Shown here piece after piece: positions 12,552 to 23,471 of a stretch of 64,000 nt of DNA. The notes under the pieces were generated by a model. The model saw only the letters and a list, made by a program, of their open reading frames with translations. It ran no database searches and was not told the DNA's origin. The translations under genes and the position numbers were made by a program. Source of the stretch: Poronia punctata (taxonomy: Eukaryota; Ascomycota; Sordariomycetes; Xylariales; Xylariaceae); contig MU401502.1 in the NCBI GenBank assembly GCA_022579005.1, positions 124,001-188,000 of the forward strand, read 5' to 3'. Position 1 is the stretch's first letter. Every line of letters begins with the position of its first letter.

Positions 12552-12970
12552 TAGCCCACCTACGTCTACCTTGAAAAATTCCTACATCTAAGGAGTTCCC
12601 CACTTAGGGCCCGATACTCAACGCCAGCGTGTAGATCGCAGCGCATTGTTTTTTGCCTAAGTATTTTAAAGAAAAATGACTTGACTTGCTACCTATATAC
12701 ATGTATACCTGCTACCTTCATATATACCTGCTACCTATACTTGCGACCTTTTTCTATTAACCTGCGCCTTATATGCAGACCTACAAGTAGACCGGCCTAC
12801 TTATACATACATAGGTGCTACCTATGTTGATAACAATTAAAGTCACTAATCTAAGAGGTACATACTAAGGCGCTGTACCAAAGAATCATGTAAAGGGAAG
12901 GATCTAATGTGTACTAAGTGGAGAAACTCCGTAGATGTAGGAATTTTTCAAGGTAGACGTAGGTGGGCTA
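12552..12970. mobile_element. MITE with ~56-bp terminal inverted repeats
   Basis: The two ends (12552-12607 and 12914-12970) are inverted copies about 56 bp long, differing by a few substitutions and one 1-nt indel. The outermost bases are TAGCCCACC and GGTGGGCTA. The element is flanked by identical AGAAAATA (12544-12551 and 12971-12978), an 8-bp target-site duplication; counting the shared TA, the matching flank extends to TAAGAAAATA. An 8-bp duplication points to a hAT-type element, while a 9-10 bp reading would suit a Mutator-type. The interior, with degenerate TACCTGCTACC repeats, has no coding capacity, so it is non-autonomous. The well-preserved arms suggest a fairly recent insertion. 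Confidence 0.85.
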
Positions 12971-15875
12971 AGAAAATACGCTGACTACCTAGCACTGGCC
13001 AGGAAACGTGGATCTGCACTAAGTAGGACTTGCCCTGGATCGTTCTCTTGTCTCTACAGCGGGATCAATGCACTCCAGGTTAACCTAACATAAGCGGCAC
13101 TGTGGTCAGTGAGTTTCGCAGCGCATCTCTTCATATCAAGTAGTCTCTATCTACATCGTCGTCTCTCAGCACTTTGCACCACATGTAAATAGGTAGTGCG
13201 TGGATACCGTAAGTGCATTTCTTCTGTAGTATGCAATCGCTTTACTTCATACACACATCACATACACCAAGTTATGTATCAGTCTACCTAACCTATCTCA
13301 TTAGGTATCGCCTGATGCTAGAACAAGGTACAATTTTTAGGGAAGCGGGGGATAACAACGGGGGTTGTCGCAACCTGCTCGAACTCCCAAGGATGGACGC
13401 GGGGTGTCCTTACAGAGTGGTATTCCGTACGTACTCAGGCGCCTGCACCAGTACACATTTACAAGGGTAGCTGAGGTATTATACTCCGTAGTCACGTACC
13501 TACTTAAAGATAATTAGCTAACCTAATGTATAAGTATGTATGTATATATCAAGGTAGTAATGACACAATCACGCCAAATGCCTCATTTCTTGTCTATATA
13601 CACACCACGTTAAATGATTTCACGCCACAGCCTTCCACTTTGTTCTCGTATGTCCTCCGAGGGTGCATGGCAGCATGGGTACTTACTCATACATTTAAGG
13701 TCGGCAGGTATAAGTCGATATTGGCCGGTACCTACAGACTATCAACGCGTGCGCGCTCGCAGATCTCTTCAAGGAGGTAAGCTGCACCATGTCTTACCCA
13801 ACAAGGACTAAGTTTCAGCCTAGCTAGAAGGCTTTTTAGCTTGCAGTCAAGCCCCATGTCGAGCCCTGTTGATAATCTGACATGGTATTGTACTGTAGCT
13901 GCTTGGCACAAGCCTACTACCGAAAGATAGACTGGCGTTGTTGATTCGGCCTGAGTCGCACTGGCCTAACCTAGGTAAATCGAGGGCTTGCCTCAAGCTG
14001 TCTGTTTAGCTATCGTAGGTCTCCCGGTCTTTATTAGCCTTGTATCTACCTCATCCTACAAATTTACCAATTTCAGTACTTCCATACCCGGCCCGCCGTT
14101 CAATAATTTCCTAACCCTCCCTCCTAATTCCATTTATCTACGAGTACAAGTAGTTACTTAGTATATACATCTTATTGCCTGTGAAGTATGTAAATATATG
14201 TACGTCCGTACTTGATGCTCCAAAGGACATACGTACCATTGCCGGAACACCCCTTCCCTTATCGTCAGCTCTTCACCTCTCTTGAGGCTAAGCTGGACCT
14301 GACATGTATTAGAGCAGATAGACGTGGTAGAATACACCCCTTCCTTGTCACCTACTCCACTCCGGTAAGGTAGCTTGTCGTTCGTTATCCCCTGCCTCAC
14401 ACTAGAAATGTACCTGAAGTAATGATACCAGTCGATTACTTAGTACATGGAGGGTCAAAAAAGCATATGCAGGTACCCAGGTAAAAAGGAAGAAAACGAT
14501 GATGGAATAAATACAAGAGCACTAAAACTCTGTGCGGGTAGGTACTGGTACTCCGAGCCTCATCGATACAGGCATGTAGCAAGGTAGCAACAAGAATGCG
14601 CTAAGAAGTAGGTAACAAGCGATAGATGCCAACTTAAGTTTAATATGCCCGATCGTGAAAAATATTCCGATAGCAACGTATGTTACCCGCTCTGCCTGTC
14701 TCCTAATAAATATTGTCTAAACATATCACCGTAGGGTATGCTTACCTATTGGAGGTCAGGCGCTGATTGCCACCTCCCAGCAGACACTACGGGTTTGACT
14801 CTAGCCATTTTTTTTTAGATGGGAGCCGGGATTTGGCGTCAACATTATCAGGGCCCGTACCAGTCCTATTCTTGATCCTATTCGTCGGTTCATGACTTGG
14901 ACCTCTCTGCGAACCATCCGGCCTTCCTCGCGATCCTATATGGAATTCCTACGATATAGGTACCTAACCTAGGCTGGGGCACTCTAGGAAAGCTTCTAGG
15001 CCTTGACGAAGTAGAAAGGGAAGGGACCTAAACACCGCAGCGATCATTGGTGGACGGGCACGACTGACCGTGCAATCTGACGCTACATGTGCTGGGGGGA
15101 AACAACTACCTATCCGACTGCAATACAGCAACCTATAAATTTATATATATCAGACAGGGTCCTTGCTGGTCAGATCAGGTGGCCACCGAAGTGGTACTAG
15201 GATCCTCCCAACACATTTTTAACTGACATCCTGAACCGTTGAACAAGCGAGCCAGTTTCATCACAGCTACCTCATCCTTTTATCAAGGTCCTACGGGGAA
15301 CTGGTTACCAGTGGTTGTTAGGGACGCGCCTTCACCCTGAAGATTCTTTGCGTACCTTCCCCCTCTGTGGGTGGCTGTCGTCACACCTCGAGGGAAGGCA
15401 CTCACCACATCGCCATCATTACCTTACCAGTGGCAATACTAGGTATTGTTTACGTTGTGTTTCTTACACCACACTTCAGCTTTCGGCTTTTCTTTAGTTA
15501 TTCGAACTTTTGTAAGGCCCTTGGATGTATTGGAACCCCTACATACAATCTGCCAAACTTTAGTCCGCGTCTGGAGCAGATCGTTTCTTTCGTTCACGGT
15601 AGCTCGTGAAACCACCCTCCCCTAAGGGATCCACGAGCAGGTCTCCATCTTCTGCTGGCGTAACAAGCTACGCCCGAGTCTCAAGCCAAGAGAATTAAGA
15701 CCGTCCTATTCTCCCGACAAAGATACCCAGTTACAAAAAAGAACACATAAGTCGCTCCATATTCGACACGGGGGACGCCGGGCAAATCGATTCTTTTACA
15801 TCTAACTAGTTTGTCGCTGGAGACATAGTGGCCGAGTTCGTCTCGCTGGTCATAACGGCCACAACCTCCTAGGGC
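12971..15875. other. gene-poor region
   Basis: No supported gene was found. Open frames (for example 13213-13470, 13526-13811, 14158-14400 and 15681-15965) are under 100 codons and motif-free. TAGGTA-type words are frequent. The last few hundred bases probably include the promoter of the next gene. Confidence 0.5.
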
Positions 15876-17181
15876 ATGAACGGGCACTCCAGAAATAGGA
15901 ATCCTGCATTGCCTCAGGGTTCTAGTCCCAATCGTGAGCCTTCGCCACTCCATGTTAATGGGCAACGTACGCGGCTCCCGGACCCAGGTGGATTTGCAGG
16001 TTTTCGAAGGCCGCCCGAAAATTCCGCGTCCTCGCCGCCTAGAGCCATGCCGGACACGGGGTCGTACAACGGTTTCTACCAGGCACCTAGCTACTCACAA
16101 CCAATGCATCAGTACACAGCCGATTACACGCAGAATGGGCGACAGCCACAGGGTAGTGCGTACAACCAATCTGTGATATACAACGTCCTGCAGACGGGTA
16201 CACAGAGTGCGGTATATGGTACGAGTCAACCGTATTCATCACGGCAAGCTGCAGGTATGCAGATGATGCCGGCGCCGGTTGTTTCCGGCCATTACTATCA
16301 AGGCCAACTACCCAGTGCAGCCGTACCTGCGCATCTACAGACGCAATCATCTCCCTCGAGCACGTCGGCTGTATATCAACAGGCCCACCCGGATCAACGG
16401 CTGTTTCAGCAGACGTATCCTAGAAACATGAATTCAATGAGTACCAATGGGCAGGGAGACGGCTCAATATCTAGGATGGCCGAAGGACAACCACCCGACG
16501 TATTTGGGGAGGCTTACCGACAGTATCAGGAGACACTTGGACAGATCTTCACAGATATCCAGGGTGGTAGACTAAGGCGTGCATGCGATGCACTTCAGGA
16601 CATCACGAACTGGCTGCTTACTAGGGTAGAAGAGCTAGGTACGTGTTCCTGTTGTCCCACCGACCATTTCATAGCTAATCAACGCCGGTGTTAGGTCTAG
16701 CATCAGACGAAGAAGGGTTTGAACAAGAGCGCATGGAGCTCTGGAACGACTTCAATCATGCCTGGCTAGCCTTGCTCCAGAAGCAGAAGGAGTTTCACCT
16801 ATCCCAGAACCCTGACCAACCCCAGCAGGAGTTGCTTACCAAACTGAAACTGGAAAGCCTAGGGAGCCAAATCACATCTCTGTGCGACCCTCTGGAGAGT
16901 TTGGGGCTTGTTGACTACGGTTATGGTGTGTGGGAAGAACGCATCATCGACAGTATGTGCCCAGAGACGGGATTGTTATTGATATGATTATCTGAACTAA
17001 CCAACATATCCTAGCCATCCTGGAATGTTTGCAGTTATACTCGGACCCCCCTGAAAACGATGCTTCACCTCAGGTCAAATCACCGAGTTCGGGAAATTCA
17101 CAGTCGCTGGGCATATCATCGTCTCCAGGCAAATCATACCCTGAATATCAGTCAGGGGATGAGGCTACTGGCTCGACATGA
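15876..17181 (+). CDS. protein of unknown function, disordered N-terminus and helical C-terminal domain
   Basis: Three exons (15876-16638, 16695-16952, 17015-17181) give 395 residues; both introns are GT..AG and every join keeps the frame. An in-frame TAG lies directly before the start (15870-15872), which fixes the start if the gene is real. Residues 1 to about 210 are Pro/Ser/Gln/Tyr-rich and probably disordered. About 215-340 is a compact, helix-rich region spanning the first intron, with conserved-looking Trp and Leu positions (YRQYQETLGQIFTDI, WLLTRVEELG, LWNDFNHAWLALLQKQKEF). The end (about 355-395) is Ser/Pro/Gly-rich. The open frame across two introns and the protein-like composition argue for a real gene. 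I do not recognise a family and assign no function. Confidence 0.7.
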
Positions 17182-17631
17182 CAGGATTCCTGCGTCTTCC
17201 CCTCTAGAGAGGAAGGTGTGAAAGCGGGGAGAGCATCGTGGCCTATATTTTCTAGCAACTCGGCGGATTTAATGTACAGGCCTATATCCATAGATTATCG
17301 CTTTTCATGCGTTGTATACTTTGTGTGAGCATTTTGGTTTGCTCTTGAGCTGGTGGGCATTTCCCATTTTCATGACACCATTTGGGCTTCCCTTCACATT
17401 GTTGCCAAGGGCTCTCGTGGCTCAGAAACCCGACTAGGAGCGGGCCGTCCGAGATGGTGGTCTACCTCTCTATCTGCTTCATACTGTTACCAATGTATCA
17501 CTTCCTTTCGTGACTAAAGTGGGGGCCGTTTGGATTTAACAGGGCTAAGAATTCGGCTTGCTGTATGTGCCGCATACCGTGTAAGGCATCGACAAATGAT
17601 AGACGCGGGAAAGCAGAGGCAAAAATACTGG

Positions 17632-17673
17632 GCAAGCGCAAGAGCAAGCGCAAGGGCAAGCGCAAGGGCAAGG
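17632..17673. repeat. 12-bp GCAAGCGCAAGR tandem repeat
   Basis: About three and a half units of GCAAGCGCAAGG/A. The short frame across it (17530-17778) is probably an artefact of the repeat. Confidence 0.7.
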
Positions 17674-20004
17674 TCAGGGGCTTGGAATTATAGAGTGGAG
17701 GTGTACGGCTGCACGAATGGAGTTGAGGATACCCCCTGGAAAGCTGGCTTCGAAGGCGACGTGGGAAAGAAAGCGTAAGCCGAAATGGACCCCGGAAAAG
17801 AAAAGCAAAAGGGCATAAAGGGTGCGACTCAACGGATAAGGTACAAGGCTGTCACTGGGATCGTCGCTCTCATCAAGAGCCCACACGCCGACATCTCACA
17901 TCCCGTGGGATTCTCTGCCTCTCGTGGTTAGTGCCCACGAGAGCTGTTTACTTACAGACCGTGGTGAGGCTCAAATCAACCTGGCAAGGCCGTGTATTAG
18001 CTAGATCACAAAAGGAGGATCACCGCGGTCTAGATGGCAGACCCCTGGCGCCTTGGCATACAGAGTCAGCGAACGGAGCCTTATTTGCCAAGGCGATAAC
18101 GGCGGTAGGGTTTCAGCGCAAAATGAAGACGATATGGGTCAAATTGGTACGAATGATTGCTACCGTTTTGCTGCCTTGCCCCGCCGGGGTATCCAGCATC
18201 CTTATTAGTTAGGATCCGATATCGATTCAATGTTCAGGTACAGAATGCAAGTCACGATCCGTGGTTCGCGTCAGAGACTACGACGTATTGGGCCATAATT
18301 TGGCCATGGACTTGGCCTTTATTGGCCAACATTCATGGGTTGAAATGGGCAACATATCATGCCTGCTATCCAAATTGTCAATTGTCGAATGAGCGCTCGT
18401 GGCCTTGTACGAAATAGGGTCCTATTTTTATCAATTCTTTTTTCCGTCGGCGGGGGTTGCCCCCCCTTTCTCCAACAAAACCAGGGTCCTCCTCAGCCTC
18501 CCAGGTACCGGGTGCTTGTTAGGTTAAGTACCCCGGATCTTAAGGTCAGGCTCGAAGTGTCTCGACCTTCCCCTTCTGACCGGGATAATTATACAGCAAT
18601 ATCTCGTGACCGCCTTCGGGTTCATTGCTACAATGCCCTACCATTTACTTGGGCATCAATACACCCCGAGAATGGCCGTGATCCCACCGGCTAGGGTATA
18701 TTGGTAATTCATGAAGTATTTTCACCCTTGTCGGAGAGACAGGGCACGTTAGGGTTTGGTCCGAAACCTGATCACGTTTGAAGCGGAGGCAGCAACCAAA
18801 TAGGGGAATTGACCTTGCGATGAATATTGTGACATATGAACAGCAGAAAGTGAACTCCATTATGTTACGCGCGTACCCATCATGTAACCGCATTTTTTGC
18901 TTGCTTGGTATTTTATTTTATTTGCTTGTTTGCGGTACGTTTCTACCTACCCTATCTCGGGTCTATGTTTTCAGCTCATCCTCTCCCCCACTGGGGAAGG
19001 GAAGGGGTAAGGTTCCTTTAGCTAAGCACGTATGCACTGGAGCGCATTCTCCCAGAACCCTGGTACCGTACCAAGTGAAGCTATCTTGCATACATCCCGG
19101 CCGATCCGGCCTATACCTTTTAACCTCAACATAAGGTACGAGTACCATTTACGAGCACTGTCGGTACCTAACCCTATATGAGTAGGTAGTTTTCTCTTCT
19201 ACCATATTTCCCTTTCCCCGACAACTTGGCAGAAGACTAAATATTACCACACCCCATGGAGATTGGGTGACATCTTCTTGCCCACTCGCCTCCATGTCGC
19301 GCCTGTGCTTGCTCATTTGCTTCCCCACCCCCCGCAGTTACAGTGCGATATAAAGCAAGCATGTGCAGCCGGAAATTTTCTTTTTTGTAAGCTGGAGTAA
19401 GTTAAAAATATACGAGGGTTTTCCATTTCGGACCAGATATTTACTAGATAGTAGATACCCATCAGGTATAATAACCCAACCACACCCAGCTGCCCAGAAC
19501 TTCGCTTAAACTGGAAATGTAGTTCCCCGCTGACAACCCCGGGTATGTGGACCAGATACCTACCATACTACTCAGTACATGCACTTGTGGAGAAAGATGG
19601 GGAGAAGTTGTTTATTATTTCCAAGGGGTTATGCAAAGATGAGAATGAATGAGTAAAATAAGATACTGTTAGCTGTATCTGGTATTAACATCCATGACTA
19701 AGGTTAGACAGGTACGTGCATAATTCCGGGGACGGACAAAGAAAGGAAAGGGAAAAAAAAAAAAAAAAAAAGTCCAGTGATACAGAAAGATTGCCAATTT
19801 AGGGCCTGAAGCCGTTGTTGATTGGCTCGCTGAAAAAGGCCAAGGTTTAACACTTGACTAATCCTGGATTGGCCAGGAAAGGAAGGGGAAGGATATTTGG
19901 ACAGGACCCAGTTTGGGCTCTGATTGGGCTTTTTGGTTTTCGGGATTTGCAAATGTGTATTATGTATAACATACATGCATATGTATATTTTTCACAAGCA
20001 GGTA

Positions 20005-20038
20005 ACCTTAGGTAGGTAGGTAGGTAGGTACCTAAGGT
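20005..20038. repeat. (TAGG)n microsatellite inside a 10-bp inverted repeat
   Basis: Five TAGG units are bounded by ACCTTAGGTA (20005-20014) and its exact reverse complement TACCTAAGGT (20029-20038), so the tract can form a hairpin. Confidence 0.75.
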
Positions 20039-20076
20039 GAGATGATGAAGGGATTTGTACTCGTAAAACCCCTATA

Positions 20077-20097
20077 AGAGAGAGAGAGAGAGAGAGA
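20077..20097. repeat. (AG)n microsatellite
   Basis: About ten AG dinucleotides in a row. Confidence 0.9.
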
Positions 20098-20451
20098 AGT
20101 TAGGTCAAGTACCTACCGACATACGCGGACTTTTATTTACCTAAAGCTTGTTTGTTGGTCTAACCTACTCGTAGACTTATTAAGGGGGATCTATCTTACG
20201 TGCTACTGTGTAAGATAAAAAATATTGAGATTGGGCACCAATGGAAATAGATTATGAGACCCGACGCTTTGGATACGCTTTACACGTGTATATGTATGTT
20301 TATGTACTGTGCGCGTACTTGTACGAGTAACAAGGAACAAATAGGGTGACAGGGTAAGATGCGAACAGGGATTAGCTAGATAGATAGATATATTCCCTTT
20401 TTTTGGTCTTTTAGTTACCTAAGGTTAGTTCTAGAACAGATATCTCAAGGA

Positions 20452-20552
20452 GGGGGGGGGGGGGGGGGGTTGTTTGAATTACATGACCACCGAGTTAACC
20501 TAAAAAACAAGAATCCCGGGTGTTTAGTAAAATTGNNNNNNNNNNGCCTCCC

Positions 20553-20630
<78 letters not shown>

Positions 20631-20645
20631 CCCCGCCCCGTTGAT
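20452..20645. repeat. G- and C-homopolymers with a 10-N assembly gap
   Basis: An 18-base G run (20452-20469) is followed by unique sequence, ten Ns (20536-20545) and a C-rich run of about 90 bases broken by single T or G bases. The sequence after the G run (20470-20535) and after the C run (about 20640-20707) look like diverged copies of each other. Base calls here are unreliable, and the proline-rich open frame over it is not a gene. Confidence 0.85.
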
Positions 20646-20888
20646 TGACTTCCCTGCCCCCGGAGTTAACCTACCTACCTAGTAGCCAGGGTCTTTAGTA
20701 AAGTGAGTATATACCTATTTTTGCAAGTGTATGTATAAAGTAGGTATAACTTTATGCCTCTTAGCATGATTACTTTGTAAGGGCCGGCCCCCTGTCACCT
20801 TGGAGTTCAGCTCAGCCCCCCCAGCTTAAAACGCCATTCCCGGAGATAAAGCTAGATTAGTTGTAATATGACAAGGTTGGGGGCTGAA

Positions 20889-20928
20889 TATGTATGTGTA
20901 TGTATGTGTATGTATGTGTATGTATGTA
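20889..20928. repeat. (TATG)n/(TATGTG)n microsatellite
   Basis: Alternating TATG and TG units for about 40 bases. Confidence 0.85.
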
Positions 20929-22361
20929 CGAGTATGTACGAGGATGCGAACTACTGCTCGGGTTAGCTACCTTCCCTCTTGGTAAGAAGTAAGTAGACCC
21001 GAAACGAGGGGTAAACGATAGGAAGAAAGATGCAGTTTGATTGACGTTGTGCTTTTTGGTATGCTTGTTTGTTTGCCTGTGTGTTTGTTTGTGGGTTACA
21101 GATAACCTAATGTTTCGGATCAAAAAGCTGGTCAGTGGAGATTATCCTCTGGAGGGAGTATGTTCTTTTAAGAAGATTTTATGGACTTGTGGAAGTAGGA
21201 GGTACCTATATAGGTAGACAGTCAATAGACATGGTATTGTTGTGGATGTGTTCCTGTGTAAGTAAGGTAGGTATATCATGATTCCTGTGAAAGATGGAAA
21301 GAGAGGGGAGTCTTGTTGCGGTGGGATGAACTCCCTCGGTACCGCATAGACTTGGTTATATTTTACTCTCTCTAGGGTTTCCTCTCCTTGATTACCTAGG
21401 TTAGTGTACAGTATACTATGCAGCTGTGAGTGATGAAGTCTAGTTACCATTCTTAAACTGCAAGCGATTAACGAGGTAGGACACAGAAGATATATAGATA
21501 TAAATAAGACTGTTTTTACGAATCGCACTCACCTTTTTTACCTTAACCCCTCATTCAACTCCTGCTACTAGCCGCGGTGGCACCACTACCTAGTCTAACT
21601 CCCGCGGCTGCGCACATAAAGTAAAAGATAACGAGGGGGGAACACGACGCAACGGTTGATCGCATACAGAGTGTGACCTGTTTGCGAGATTGACGTCCTA
21701 CCGTAGGTACTTACCATTCTCTAGGGGCCTACCTGTTCAGGGCGCGGGCGTGCCTATTATCTAGGGTTGGGGCTAGTTAGGTTTCTAATAGGGGTAATGG
21801 TAATGATGTAGGGGAGAATCCGACCAGCGACATTGAAGGGAAGGGAAGGAGCTTGTTGATAAATAACTTGAAGGGCGGGGAAGATTTATCACAAGTAAAG
21901 ATGGTGTTATGATTTAAGACATGGTTGGAACCCTGTCGAACGGTTTTCTTCACTGAAGACCTGAACCTTCTACCTGTCGTCCAGGGTCCTTGTGGTAGGG
22001 GGTGATTGCGTTCCGGGAATCTACTTAACCTCCTCCTGATGCGATATCGCACCTTGACAGAGGTCCGTGGTATGTAGAAGTAGGTATAGGTATGCCCAGG
22101 TTATATAAAAAGGCGTGGAATAATCAGCCTCATCTCTTAGACTTGATAGGCCAAGTGTTCACTTTCAAGGCAGATAAGACGACCCGATGTTATCGTAGTC
22201 TGCTTCGTTTAAGATATTCCGGGCTCCAATTCTTCGAATGGAAGGTTTGCATCTCTCAGTTACCGTAGGGAGGCGTGAAAAGGGGGGCGGTCCCGTTCGT
22301 CTCTGTTGGAGCATCTGGCCTACTCATCGCTAGTTATAGATAGGCCCGCATAGTTGATCAA

Positions 22362-22391
22362 ATATATATATATATATATACATATATATAT
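22362..22391. repeat. (TA)n microsatellite
   Basis: About fifteen TA dinucleotides with one C interruption. Confidence 0.9.
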
Positions 22392-23447
22392 GGCCTCACT
22401 GTGGCAAGGTCATTTGTAAGGCACCAGCTGTCGATCCATCCCCAGCAGTAGGTAGTGATTATTTCTCCTGTCAATACCACCTGTACAGATCGCTAACAAA
22501 TAGGAGAAGAGTACGAATCCTTTAACGAACCTGGACCATGATCAAATTGACGCTTACTGGGTCGTTGATGGGTAGGGATTTTAATTACTACACCGGGTTA
22601 TGCTGTTGCCCAGAGTCCTGTTACCCGCGTATGTTGTTAGGCTCAAGCACTCATCATCGTATGGGCGGAATGAGAGAAGATGATGCCGTGATTCGTGTAG
22701 TATAATCGCGCCCAAGACCTCCAATCGAGACTCATGCCTATATTTTTACCTAGACAACCCACTATGTCGGACTGGCCGGGCGGGAAAACGGGTCAGTAGT
22801 GCACGATGTCAGGAGTACGGCATGGATCGGTTCGAATTAGATAGGGTCCCACTAAGAACAGCATGGCGAAGATGCCACGTTAAGGATTTAACAGACGTGT
22901 TAGGATGAAGAGTTCTGAGACACGGCAGGGCAACGAGACTGGTTGAGTCCCTTGCCTTATGTATGGACATGCTATCTCAACCTAACCTACATGTATTTGG
23001 ATAGTAGGTAGCGTGGTGAGGCTCGACCTTCTATCGTTATAGTAGCTCGGTCACTCAAGCCTCACGGATATATTAAGGCGCACGTACCCCTGAGTCAAAA
23101 AGTTGGACATTGTTATGAAACAGCTGCATTCTCTATGCAGAGGGGTAAGAAAGGGGTTGGAATGGTAAGTAACCATCCACCTAGGTAGTTGTATCTTCCA
23201 TGTCATGTGAGTGTCTGTCTGTCTGTCTCAGGGGTAGGAAGTACCAAGCATCCAAACCCGCCGAAAGACACAAGAGGTAGGTACATGTAGGTAGCAAGCA
23301 AGCACGTGTCATTTCGCTAGAGTAAGATCACTCGATTCACAATACCACGGCGTAAGCTCTTATAGTCGTAGTTTACTGTGTGTAGTCGTCTAATATCCGT
23401 GCTACGTCGTATATGCCAAATCTATTCCAGGGTGCCCCCGTGGCTAC

Positions 23448-23471
23448 TTTTTTTTTTTTTTTTTTTTTTTT
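23448..23471. repeat. poly-T tract
   Basis: Twenty-four consecutive T bases, not next to any recognised gene or element. Confidence 0.9.

Noticed and set aside
20470..20682. Proline-rich open frame
   Set aside because: It runs through ten Ns and a C homopolymer; the protein is an artefact of the repeat.
22829..22850. GGTTCGAATT resembling a tRNA T-arm
   Set aside because: No acceptor, D or anticodon stem could be folded around it.
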